Positions 16,479 through 23,898 of a stretch of DNA of 39,144 nt are shown here, one piece after another (position 1 is the stretch's first letter; each line of letters opens with the position of its first letter). Source of the stretch: RACS-047 sp031553855 (GTDB lineage Bacteria; Bacillota; Clostridia; Christensenellales; Pumilibacteraceae); NCBI GenBank assembly GCA_031553855.1, contig JAVBKW010000030.1, forward strand, positions 1 through 39,144, written 5' to 3'. Below the pieces are notes generated by a model that had not been told where the DNA came from, ran no database searches, and was given only the letters and a program-made list of their open reading frames with translations. The translations under genes were made by a program, and so were the position numbers.

Positions 16479-18155
16479 ATGGCTCGTGTTCGAAAAGAAC
16501 AAACAAATGAATTTGTCAAAAAAAGCAAAGCAGAAATTATTTGGCGGATCGCCGTTTACATTCGTCTCTCAAGGGAGGATGGAAACGACGAAAGTGAGAG
16601 TGTAGTAAATCAAAAAAAGATACTTAACGAATATCTTGAACAGTTTTTTGAAGATCAGTATTTAGTCGCGGATTATTACGTTGACGACGGACTGACAGGA
16701 ACCGATGATACCCGCGCGAGTTTTATGCGTATGATTCAAGACATTGAGCTTGAGAAAGTTAATTGCGTTTTATGCAAGACCTTAGCCAGAGCGTTCAGAA
16801 ATTATTCCGATCAAGGGCATTATCTTGAATACTATTTTCCGCAAAAGAATGTACGCTTTATTTCAACCGGCGATCCCAAAATCGATACATATAAAAATCC
16901 CGAAGCTATTACTGGCTTAGAAGTGCCTATCACGGGATTAATGAACGACCGCTTTGCGGCAAGAACTTCAAGCGACATCAGACGCACATTCAACACGAAG
17001 CGCCGCAACGGAGAGTTTATAGGAGCGTTCCCGCCTTACGGTTATCTGAAATCGCCGGAAAACAAAAACCGTCTGATTTTAGATCCCGATATCGTTACAA
17101 TTAAACGGGATATGCTGAATTGGATTATAGGCGGGATGAGCCTTAACGGCGTCGCGCATAAACTGAATGAGCTTGGGATTCCTAATCCTACGGCATATAA
17201 ACACAGTAAGGGATGGAAATACAATAATCCCAAAGGTGAAGAAAATGACGGGATGTGGGTGGGTTCTACTGTTAGAAGGATGCTTTTATCTAAAGTTAAT
17301 TTGGGCCATATGGTTCAAGGCAGGCAGCGGGTAGTCAGTTATAAGGTTCACGACAAGGTGGCAGTTTCGGAAGACGAATGGTTTGTAAAAGAAAATACGC
17401 ACGAGCCGACGTTCACGCAGGAAGAATATGATACGCTTGCAAGGATTTTGCAAAGAGATACAAGAACGGCTAACGGGAAAAACAATGTCTATTTATTTTC
17501 GGGATTCCTGCGCTGCTTTGATTGTAAAAAAGCTTTGCAGAGAAATATTGCACGAGAGATTGTGTATTATAGTTGCAGAACATATGCCGAGAAGTCTAAA
17601 ACAAAATGCACTAAGCATACGATTAGGCTTGATATATTGGAAAATGCGGTACTGAAAACCATTCAAACACAAATCAGCCTTTTAGATTCTGTTGCCGCAA
17701 TTTTGGATAAAATAAATGACGCTCCGGAAGTAGATACAAAGTCCAAGCGTATAGAAAAACTGTTAATAGATAAACAGCGTGAACTTCTTAAAATACGGTC
17801 AGTTTCAGATAATCTGTATGTTGACTGGAAATCAGGGGATATATCCCGCGAAGAATACCGGCGAATGAAAGATAAGTTTGACGCTCAGATCGCTCAGGTC
17901 AACTCATCGATAGTCAAGCTGGAAGAAGAGCAGCGTGAATCAGGGGAAGGTGCTGCCTCTGAAAAAGCGATATTTTCCGAATTTTTGAAAGCTGGAAATA
18001 TCGATAAGCTGGACCGCAAGATACTTATCGAGCTGGTAGAGACTATTTTTGTTCATGAAAATAACGAAATCACGATTAAATTCCGTTGCGCTGATGAATT
18101 GGAACGGATAATAAAATTCGCAGAATACAACAAACCTAAAGTCGATTTTTTTTAA
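16479..18155 (+). CDS. Large serine recombinase (resolvase/invertase, recombinase and zinc-ribbon domains)
   Basis: A site-specific DNA recombinase that forms a phosphoserine link through Ser31 (VYIRLSRED). The order is resolvase N-terminal domain (about 22-175), recombinase domain (about 185-310), zinc ribbon (about 338-385, CFDC then YYSC and KTKC), and a charged coiled-coil (about 400-490). At 558 residues it is in the normal range and looks intact. The gene is visibly more A/T-rich than its metabolic neighbours, which suggests transfer. It ends 17 bp before a collagen-like reading frame that has lost its 5' end. Large serine recombinases normally lie next to the attachment site they use, so that junction is the likely att region. 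Confidence 0.93.
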   Translation: MARVRKEQTNEFVKKSKAEIIWRIAVYIRLSREDGNDESESVVNQKKILNEYLEQFFEDQYLVADYYVDDGLTGTDDTRASFMRMIQDIELEKVNCVLCKTLARAFRNYSDQGHYLEYYFPQKNVRFISTGDPKIDTYKNPEAITGLEVPITGLMNDRFAARTSSDIRRTFNTKRRNGEFIGAFPPYGYLKSPENKNRLILDPDIVTIKRDMLNWIIGGMSLNGVAHKLNELGIPNPTAYKHSKGWKYNNPKGEENDGMWVGSTVRRMLLSKVNLGHMVQGRQRVVSYKVHDKVAVSEDEWFVKENTHEPTFTQEEYDTLARILQRDTRTANGKNNVYLFSGFLRCFDCKKALQRNIAREIVYYSCRTYAEKSKTKCTKHTIRLDILENAVLKTIQTQISLLDSVAAILDKINDAPEVDTKSKRIEKLLIDKQRELLKIRSVSDNLYVDWKSGDISREEYRRMKDKFDAQIAQVNSSIVKLEEEQRESGEGAASEKAIFSEFLKAGNIDKLDRKILIELVETIFVHENNEITIKFRCADELERIIKFAEYNKPKVDFF

Positions 18156-18172
18156 ACCAGCGTTGGGGATAA

Positions 18173-18970
18173 ATATACGCCTCTACAGGCGCAACAGGCG
18201 CAACCGGAGCAACAGGAGCAACAGGAGCAACCGGGGCAACAGGAGTAACCGGGGCAGACGGAGTAGACGGCGCAACGGGCGCAACAGGGGCAACAGGCGC
18301 AGACGGAGCAACGGGCGCAACCGGTGCAACGGGAGCCACAGGAGCAACAGGGGCAACAGGAGCAACCGGGGCAGACGGAGTAGACGGCGCAACGGGCGCA
18401 ACAGGAGCAACGGGAGCAACGGGAGCAACAGGAGCAACGGGCGCAACGGGAGCCACAGGGGCAACGGGAGCAACAGGGGCTACAGGAGCGACAGGCGCAA
18501 CGGGAGCGACAGGCGCAACCGGGGCAACGGGAGCGACAGGGGCGACAGGGGCTACGGGTCCGGCGGTGACGCAAACGGCAGGGTTTGCGGCTAATACGGG
18601 CGGCCCGATTATTTCAGTCGTGCTGGGAGGCACGGTCATTCCCCTGCCGAACGCGCAGGTTCTTTCTCCTAATATTGCCGCCAATGCAGCTAATACTGTG
18701 TTTACGGTTGCCGATGCGGGCAGGTACCGCGTTTCGTATTCTGTCAACACCACTTTAGCGCTCCTTTTAGGAACAAGGCTGACTCTTAACGGATCGGCAA
18801 TAACGGCTTCGACAATAGCGCCGCTATTGAGCTTATCGAGCTTTAGAAACGAGTTGATCCTTGATATTCCCGCAAACGGCCAGTTTTCGCTTGAAATGTA
18901 CGGCTTACTGGGCGCGGCTACGCTGATATCCGGAGCAGGCGCAACGCTGATGATCGTTCGTCTTAGTTAA
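18173..18970 (+). pseudogene. Collagen-like (Gly-X-Y) surface protein with BclA-type C-terminal domain, 5' end missing
   Basis: The frame is open from just after a TAA at 18170-18172 to the stop at 18968-18970, but it has no ATG and no ribosome site. Residues encoded at 18185-18556 are about 41 Gly-X-Y triplets, nearly all Gly-Ala-Thr with occasional GAD, GVD and GVT. From 18566 a globular domain of ~134 residues follows (starting VTQTAGFAAN, ending ATLMIVRLS), like the trimeric C-terminal domains of BclA and other exosporium filaments. Such proteins form spore or cell-surface fibres. The missing N-terminal anchoring part suggests that the recombinase element split the gene or that this is a silent cassette. 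A GTG at 18566 is inside the domain junction and is unlikely to be a start. Confidence 0.8.
18185..18556 (+). repeat. 9-bp-unit collagen-coding repeat with a 117-bp higher-order period
   Basis: ACAGGAGCA-like 9-mers repeat about 41 times. A distinctive block encoding TGADGVDGATGAT starts at 18248 and again at 18365, exactly 117 bp (13 units) apart, so the tract grew by segment duplication. Such DNA is prone to slippage. Confidence 0.85.
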
Positions 18971-19001
18971 CAAATATGGTAAAAAGCGAATTATCGCTTT
19001 A

Positions 19002-19039
19002 CGGCAAGACGCGAAAATACGCGTCTTGCCGCTTTTTTC
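19002..19039 (+). terminator. Strong intrinsic terminator after the collagen-like gene
   Basis: CGGCAAGACGCG (19002-19013) pairs perfectly with CGCGTCTTGCCG (19020-19031), followed by CTTTTTT. A smaller AAAGCGA/TCGCTTT hairpin lies just upstream (18983-18999). The following 19040-19160 shows nothing I recognise. Confidence 0.9.
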
Positions 19040-19161
19040 TGGAAGGAACCGCTTACGGGCAGATTGCCGGTAATTTTGCCGTTTGGAGCCTATAGAGTCA
19101 TTATTTGAACGGCCCGCGCAGTTTTTTTTAGAAAAAAATTATTGTAACGAGGTAAAAATAA

Positions 19162-19190
19162 TTTACAAAAAGGGCAAAAAAAGCTATAAT
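19162..19190 (+). promoter_or_regulatory. Promoter of purC
   Basis: TTTACA (19162-19167), 17-bp spacer, consensus TATAAT (19185-19190). The leader is about 20 nt, too short for a purine riboswitch. Confidence 0.65.
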
Positions 19191-19216
19191 TTAAGTATAA
19201 AAGGAGACGAAAAACT

Positions 19217-19897
19217 ATGGAACTTGTAAAGAAGGGTAAGACAAAGGACGTATATCTTAACGCGGACGGGAGCTACACGCTTAAGTTCAAAAATACCGTA
19301 ACGGGTCACCCGGGCGGTGAAAAGGATCCCGGCGGAAACAGCGTTGTCGGAGAAGTCGACGGCGTTGCGCTTAACGCTTTAAAGGTTACAAAGTATTATT
19401 TCGAGCTGTTAAAGGCAAAGAAGATACCCTCACACTATATCAGCGCGGATCTTGATAAAAGCGAGCTTGTAGTGAGAGCGGCAAAACCATTCGGAGCAGG
19501 TCTTGAGTTTATATGCCGTTTTGTGGCTTGCGGCAGCTTTATGCGCCGTTACGGCCAGTTTATTAAGGAAGGCGCGCCGCTAGACAGCGTATTTGAAGTA
19601 ACGCTTAAAGACGACGAGCGCAACGACCCGCCCGCAACGCAGCAGATCTTAGAAGCTATCGGACTTATGACTGCCAAGCAGTATAAGCAGGCTGAAAAGC
19701 TGACAAAGAAGATCTGCGCAATCGTGCGTGACGACCTTGCGCTTAAAGGCGTCAAGCTTTACGACATAAAACTCGAATTCGGACTCATTGACGGCAAAGT
19801 AACGCTTATAGACGAAATATCCGGCGGTAATATGCGCTGCTATAAAGACGGCAAAAAACTCGACTACGAGGAAGTTTCCGCAATAATAATTAAATAA
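19217..19897 (+). CDS. purC: SAICAR synthetase (phosphoribosylaminoimidazole-succinocarboxamide synthase)
   Basis: It joins CAIR and aspartate with ATP in purine synthesis. The product is 226 residues. Family marks are GKTKDVY near the N-terminus, the SGS-like segment ACGSFMRRYG, LKDDERNDPP, and YDIKLEFG followed by IDEISGGNMR. In the classical E. coli-type enzyme the last motif reads DEISPD; the GG variant is, from memory, common in Clostridia and is probably still PurC. AAGGAG (19200-19205) serves ATG 19217 with a rather long spacer. The gene is alone, not in a pur operon, and the P repeat begins immediately after its stop. Confidence 0.88.
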   Translation: MELVKKGKTKDVYLNADGSYTLKFKNTVTGHPGGEKDPGGNSVVGEVDGVALNALKVTKYYFELLKAKKIPSHYISADLDKSELVVRAAKPFGAGLEFICRFVACGSFMRRYGQFIKEGAPLDSVFEVTLKDDERNDPPATQQILEAIGLMTAKQYKQAEKLTKKICAIVRDDLALKGVKLYDIKLEFGLIDGKVTLIDEISGGNMRCYKDGKKLDYEEVSAIIIK

Positions 19898-20031
19898 GGG
19901 GATGTTTCAAGAAGGGGTCATATACGGGCTTGAGAGTGTCAAAATGGCTTTAGCCTGAGTACGTATAAAGTACACTCCTGTCGCCATTTTGCCACCTGTT
20001 ACCCATCTGTTACCCCTTCTTGAAACACCCC
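19898..20031 (+). repeat. P-type long palindrome, copy 2
   Basis: A 134-bp imperfect palindrome that starts at the base after the purC stop. The outer arms are GGGGATGTTTCAAGAAGGGG and ACCCCTTCTTGAAACACCCC. The interior holds ATATACGGGCTTGAG, a central mini-hairpin GTACGTATAAAGTACACTCC, and CACCTGTTACCCATC. Confidence 0.85.
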
Positions 20032-20046
20032 TATGGATTTTATTAA

Positions 20047-20064
20047 AGCCGTGAGACAGCCCCT
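20047..20064. repeat. Half of a GCTGTCTCACGA-type repeat
   Basis: CGTGAGACAGCCCC is the right arm seen in the solo hairpins at 27836 and 34035. The left arm is absent. Confidence 0.5.
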
Positions 20065-20151
20065 TGTTAAATAATTGTCATAGTGCGGCTATTTTTATTT
20101 AAGCTTTAAGTTAAATAATCTGTAGAAAAAAATTTATCTCAATATTCAATG

Positions 20152-20190
20152 ATTATCTGTTGCAGGCCCGCTTGCAGCAGATAATTTTTT
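20152..20190 (+). terminator. Intrinsic terminator upstream of the 7-TM gene
   Basis: ATTATCTGTTGCA (20152-20164) pairs with TGCAGCAGATAAT (20173-20185, one G-U), followed by six Ts. No gene lies between it and the P repeat, so it is either a second stop for purC read-through or a leader element. 20191-20320 shows a TATAAT at 20260-20265 but no good -35 partner. Confidence 0.7.
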
Positions 20191-20320
20191 AGGTATCAGA
20201 TTTTAGAAAAACTAATGGGTAATTTATGCGTTTCTAATCGGAATTTAAAAAAGGGATAATATAATAGTATCAACAAGGCTATGAATAAATATTGTTAACA
20301 AGCAAATAAGGGGATAGATT

Positions 20321-21082
20321 ATGGGTAACAGTCTTGCCGAAAACGCGCTTAAAGAAAGCGCAAAAAACGGCCGCGATGAGCCGGGGATACGAGAAACGAA
20401 CTGGATATTTATGCTGGTGCTGCTTACAACCGCTGCGTTAATGCCTTTGAGCCACCTTTTATTCCGCAATTCTGCCGCGGGACTGCCTTTAGGCTTTGCA
20501 ATTTTCCTGTTTTTTTTGGGAGGGATGGCGGCGGTGTTTGGCTGGGCGGCCGGCAAAGATAAGATCCGGAATAAGCGCATTCTGTTTCCTATCTCATATT
20601 TCTTTACGGCAGGCTCTTTAAGCTTTGCTATGTGTTCGGTCATACAGCATCTTAACTTAAAAGGAGCGGCGGTCTTAAACGGAATTTTAATTTCCTCGGC
20701 CGTGATAGCCTCTGTTGCGCTGATCGTCTTTTTGATTTTGTCGGCAGGGCGGCTCGAAAGGGTATTGACGTCGCTTGTGGTTTTGATTTCTCTTGCAATT
20801 ATGATAGCCGGCATAGCGGTTTGGACTAACGGCGAGCCGCCGCTCGGCGTTCCGCTCACGTTTGCCGGAGTCGCGTTGTTTTGCCTTAGCGGGGCAATGT
20901 GTATTTACGTTTTTAGCGGAAGCGGGTTTTATGAATGCTTAGCCCTTGCCTACTTTATAGTCGCGCTTATAGGCATAGTAATTGCGCTTGTTTGCATTGC
21001 CGGGGACTGCGACTGCGACTGCGGCGGAGCCGATTGCTCTCCCTCCGGCGGCGGGCGAAGGAACAAATTAAGGAAACGCTGA
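20321..21082 (+). CDS. Seven-helix membrane protein with cysteine/aspartate-rich tail; function unknown
   Basis: I do not recognise this 253-residue protein. A polar N-terminus (1-28) is followed by about seven hydrophobic helices (roughly 29-50, 55-77, 86-106, 112-137, 142-160, 172-192, 196-220) with short loops. The C-terminal tail carries DCDCDCGGADC, a cluster of five cysteines and five aspartates that could bind metal, and ends in a basic GGGRRNKLRKR. The layout is like small integral membrane proteins of uncharacterised families. ATG 20321 has AAGGGG about 8 nt upstream. Its last codons and its stop lie within an R-type palindrome. Confidence 0.7.
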   Translation: MGNSLAENALKESAKNGRDEPGIRETNWIFMLVLLTTAALMPLSHLLFRNSAAGLPLGFAIFLFFLGGMAAVFGWAAGKDKIRNKRILFPISYFFTAGSLSFAMCSVIQHLNLKGAAVLNGILISSAVIASVALIVFLILSAGRLERVLTSLVVLISLAIMIAGIAVWTNGEPPLGVPLTFAGVALFCLSGAMCIYVFSGSGFYECLALAYFIVALIGIVIALVCIAGDCDCDCGGADCSPSGGGRRNKLRKR

Positions 21083-21105
21083 ATATTTATCCATCGTTTC
21101 CTTAA
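21068..21105. repeat. R-type palindrome, copy with perfect 11-bp arms
   Basis: TTAAGGAAACG (21068-21078) and CGTTTCCTTAA (21095-21105) are exact reverse complements. The repeat's CGCTGAATA provides the TGA stop of the 7-TM gene. Confidence 0.75.
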
Positions 21106-21189
21106 AAAAGAAATTGTAAGTTTTTTACGCTATTTTACGAAAATACTTCTTGATGAATTCTTAGCATAAATCTTTTACAAAACTTGAGT

Positions 21190-21218
21190 TTGACAACGTT
21201 TCAGAATAATGGTAAAAT
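21190..21218 (+). promoter_or_regulatory. Strong promoter of the GNAT-like gene
   Basis: TTGACA (21190-21195), 17-bp spacer, TAAAAT (21213-21218) with extended -10 TGG. Confidence 0.75.
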
Positions 21219-21249
21219 AAAGTTGCGTTCAACTAAGGAAGGAAATAGA

Positions 21250-22386
21250 ATGAGTGAAATTGTTGTTAAAGAAGTGTTGTCTAAGCGTCAGATGCGCGAG
21301 TTTGTTCAGTTTCCGCTGGACCTTTATAAAAATGAGCCTAAATATATCCCGGCTTTTTTCGGCGATGAAATGAAGCTGTTCGATAAGAAGAAGAGCGTCT
21401 ATTCAGATATCAGTAAGACGCGGTTTTTTCTTTGCTATAAGGACGGAGTTTTAGCGGGGCGTATTGCGGGAATTGTGCTGTACCCGTATCTTGAAAAGAG
21501 CGGGCGCAAGATCATAAGGTTTTCGCGTATCGACTTTATCGACGATTTTGCGGTGTCGGAGGCTCTTTTTAAGGCGGTGGAGGACTTTGCAAGGGCGGAA
21601 GGCCTCAGCGAAATACAGGGGCCTATGGGCTATTCGGATTTAGACCGCGAGGGCCTTTTGGTGGACGGCTTTGAATATGAATCGACGTTTGCCGCCGCAT
21701 ATACCTACGACTATTTTCCTAAGCATTTAGACCGTTTAGGCTATGTTAAGGAAGTTGACTGGCTCGAATATCTGCTGTTTTTGCCCGACGTTCCCAATGA
21801 AAAGATCTCGCGTATCGCGGATATGGTGGGCAAACGTTTTAAGCTGCGCGAAGCTGTGGACGGCAGTATGAACGTTCCAAAAATCGTGGACAGGTATGCC
21901 GACAAAATTTTCGCCCTTTTAAACGAGACTTACGCGCATTTGCACGGAACGATCCCCTTCACGGAAAAAATAATGAACGACGTTATAGTGCAGTTCAAGC
22001 TGTTCCTCATACCTGAATTTTTCTCGGTCGTAGTAGACGAAAAAGACGATATAATTGGTTTTGGCCTAGTACTTTCTTCCATTTCCGAGGAGCTTGTGCG
22101 CTGCCGCGGCAGGCTTACTCCGCGCTCTGTTTTGCGTTTATTAAGGCTTAAAAACCATCCTAAAACCGCGGAGCTTGCCCTGATCGGCGTAATACCCGAA
22201 TATATGAAAAAGGGCGTTAACGCGATGATCATTAATAAAATCACGCAAGGCCTTTTAAGTAAGGGCGTCAAAATAGTAGAAACAAACTTAGAGCTTGAAA
22301 CAAATTCCTCCGTCATCTCGATGTGGGAAGGCGTAGATAAAAAACAGACCAAGCGCCGCCGCTGCTATCTTAAAGAGCTGAACTAA
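21250..22386 (+). CDS. GNAT-superfamily acyltransferase-like protein (YghO-like)
   Basis: A 378-residue soluble protein. Its C-terminal half has a GNAT acetyl-CoA-binding style motif, IGVIPEYMKKGVNAMI (about 317-332), followed by the typical beta-strand and NSSVISMWE helix. The N-terminal half (QFPLDLYKNEPKYIPAFFGDE) is the pattern seen in the YghO/large GNAT-like group, usually annotated only as N-acetyltransferase. The acceptor is unknown. ATG 21250 follows AAGGAAGG (21236-21243). Earlier in-frame codons overlap the promoter, so a longer start is excluded. A P-type remnant begins 2 nt after the stop. Confidence 0.75.
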   Translation: MSEIVVKEVLSKRQMREFVQFPLDLYKNEPKYIPAFFGDEMKLFDKKKSVYSDISKTRFFLCYKDGVLAGRIAGIVLYPYLEKSGRKIIRFSRIDFIDDFAVSEALFKAVEDFARAEGLSEIQGPMGYSDLDREGLLVDGFEYESTFAAAYTYDYFPKHLDRLGYVKEVDWLEYLLFLPDVPNEKISRIADMVGKRFKLREAVDGSMNVPKIVDRYADKIFALLNETYAHLHGTIPFTEKIMNDVIVQFKLFLIPEFFSVVVDEKDDIIGFGLVLSSISEELVRCRGRLTPRSVLRLLRLKNHPKTAELALIGVIPEYMKKGVNAMIINKITQGLLSKGVKIVETNLELETNSSVISMWEGVDKKQTKRRRCYLKELN

Positions 22387-22387
22387 A

Positions 22388-22478
22388 GGGCTGTCTTAGG
22401 TAAGGGGCGTATACGGGTTATGAGTGCGGCAGAAACGGCGAAGGCATTTGTCCACACCTCATTTAATTGACACAGGCC
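22388..22478 (+). repeat. P-type palindrome remnant, copy 3 (internally shortened)
   Basis: The left end GGGCTGTCTTAGGTAAGGGG and GTATACGGGTTATG match P copies 2, 4 and 8. The right end ATTGACACAGGCC resembles TTGAGACAGCCCC of copy 7. The central mini-hairpin and most of the right arm are missing. Confidence 0.6.
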
Positions 22479-22495
22479 TATAAAAAGTATATAAT
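22467..22495 (+). promoter_or_regulatory. Perfect-consensus sigma-A promoter
   Basis: TTGACA (22467-22472), 17-bp spacer, TATAAT (22490-22495). The -35 box lies inside the right end of the P remnant. Transcription should begin near 22502, exactly where the structured leader starts. Confidence 0.9.
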
Positions 22496-22500
22496 CTAAA

Positions 22501-22682
22501 CGTTTGGGGAGTAGTCGGCAAACAGTTTGTGAATTAAGCCGCTAACACGGATTTTAGTTGTTTTGGAGAATAGTGATATTATTTTTCAGAGATTTAAAAA
22601 AATCCCGGTTTTAATTTTAAACGACGAGACCATACTAATATTGTGCAAAAAGGCATAATTAGTATCGTTTCGCCGTTTTTTT
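22501..22682 (+). ncRNA. Candidate cation riboswitch (yybP-ykoY-like aptamer) with overlapping terminator
   Basis: The leader starts GTTTGGGGAGTAG (22502-22514). GTTTGG pairs with CCATAC (22630-22635, one mismatch), closing a P1 helix. GGGGAGTAG is followed by a CGGC/GCCG hairpin, and GACGAGACC (22623-22631) sits at the 3' side. In the Mn2+-sensing yybP-ykoY class GGGGAGUAG and a 3' GCAAGACC are the hallmark loops joined in the same way. A terminator stem of ~18 pairs (left about 22619-22639, right 22658-22678, two mismatches) ends in seven Ts (22676-22682). Its left arm contains the whole GACGAGACC, so aptamer and terminator exclude each other; ligand binding would switch the gene on. Because the gene is a sodium-pump subunit, a Na+-sensing RNA class is the main alternative. 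Confidence 0.65.
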
Positions 22683-22734
22683 GTTTAACAAAAGATACTG
22701 TACTAAGGAATAAATTTTCAAGGAGAGGAATTTT

Positions 22735-23883
22735 GTGGACGTATTAAGCTTTTTGGTTGAAGCTATAATTAAGGTGCAATGGTATCACGTAGTAATGTGG
22801 GTACTGGGTGCGGTACTTATTTTTGTTGCGATCAAGTACGAGATGGAGCCTGCGCTGCTTCTGCCTATAGGTTTCGGGTGTATTTTAGTTAATATTCCTT
22901 TGACTAACGTTTTAAGCTCCGAGGGAGAAACGGGTATTATCCAATGGCTGTTCGACGTAGGCATAAAAGCGTCCGAGGCAATGCCGATACTGCTGTTTAT
23001 CGGGATAGGCGCGATGATCGACTTTGAGCCGCTCATATCAAACCCCAAACTGATGTTTTTGGGCGCGTTCGCGCAACTCGGTATTTTCATCACGATTCTT
23101 ATCGCGTCGTTTTTCCCCCAGTTTTCTATGGCGGATATCGCCTCTATCGGTATCATCGGCGCGGCGGACGGCCCGACCTCTATCCTCGTCGCCACAAGGC
23201 TTGACAGTCAATTTTTAGGGCCTATTACTATCGTGGCGTATTCGTATATGGCTCTTGTGCCTATAATCCAGCCGCCCGTCATAAAGATGATCACTACCAA
23301 AAAAGAACGCCTTATCCGCATGGACAACGAGGTCATAAGAAAGGTGCCTAAGGTAGTCAAAATACTTTTCCCTATAGTCATCACTTTCGTTGCAGGCCTT
23401 ATCGCGCCCAAATCGCTCGCGCTCGTAGGCTTTTTGATGTTCGGCAACCTTATTAAGGAATGCGGCGTTTTAGGCACTATGACCGACACCGCCAAAAATC
23501 AATTGGCAAACCTTATAACGCTGCTGCTCGGCATCACGATCGCGTTCCAAATGCAGGGCGACAAGTTCTTAACGTGGGAAACGCTGCTTATAATGGGATT
23601 AGGGCTATTCGCGTTCGTTTTCGACACCGTCGGCGGAGTGCTGTGCGCAAAATTCATGAACCTTTTCCTGCCAAAGGGCCGCAAGATCAATCCTATGGTA
23701 GGCGCGGCGGGAATCTCGGCTTTCCCGATGTCGGCAAGGGTTGTGCATAAAATGGGGCTCAAAGAGGATCCCACCAACTACCTTTTGATGCACGCCGTAG
23801 GAACAAACGTTTCAGGGCAGATCGCCTCGGCAATAATCGGCGGACTCATCATACAGCTCGTGCTGCCGATGATCGGCGCGTAA
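22735..23883 (+). CDS. Sodium ion-translocating decarboxylase, beta subunit (OadB/MmdB/GcdB family)
   Basis: The membrane subunit that decarboxylates carboxybiotin and exports Na+ in oxaloacetate, methylmalonyl-CoA or glutaconyl-CoA decarboxylases. The 382 residues form about nine to eleven helices. The conserved GAADGPTSI (Asp145) and the polar VVHKMG/NVSGQIAS helix near the C-terminus belong to the family. It starts at GTG 22735 behind AAGGAGAGG (22720-22728). It follows a 230-nt structured leader and is followed after 15 bp by a small gamma-like gene. No carboxyltransferase alpha chain or biotin carrier is nearby, so the substrate cannot be named. Confidence 0.92.
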   Translation: MDVLSFLVEAIIKVQWYHVVMWVLGAVLIFVAIKYEMEPALLLPIGFGCILVNIPLTNVLSSEGETGIIQWLFDVGIKASEAMPILLFIGIGAMIDFEPLISNPKLMFLGAFAQLGIFITILIASFFPQFSMADIASIGIIGAADGPTSILVATRLDSQFLGPITIVAYSYMALVPIIQPPVIKMITTKKERLIRMDNEVIRKVPKVVKILFPIVITFVAGLIAPKSLALVGFLMFGNLIKECGVLGTMTDTAKNQLANLITLLLGITIAFQMQGDKFLTWETLLIMGLGLFAFVFDTVGGVLCAKFMNLFLPKGRKINPMVGAAGISAFPMSARVVHKMGLKEDPTNYLLMHAVGTNVSGQIASAIIGGLIIQLVLPMIGA

Positions 23884-23898
23884 AAGGAGGAATTGGAA

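Noticed and set aside
18136..18753. Long minus-strand reading frame coding APVAPV repeats across the collagen tract
   Set aside because: It is the mirror of the Gly-Ala-Thr codons; it has no ribosome site, and the plus strand carries a recognisable collagen and BclA-type domain.
18566..18970. Possible independent gene starting at GTG 18566
   Set aside because: The frame is continuous with the upstream Gly-X-Y repeats, the GTG codes for a Val in the domain junction, and no ribosome site precedes it.
19191..19216. Purine riboswitch before purC
   Set aside because: The predicted leader is only about 20 nt long and has no aptamer-like structure.
20260..20265. TATAAT upstream of the 7-TM gene as a promoter
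   Set aside because: No acceptable -35 box at 16-18 bp, so it is not listed as a promoter.
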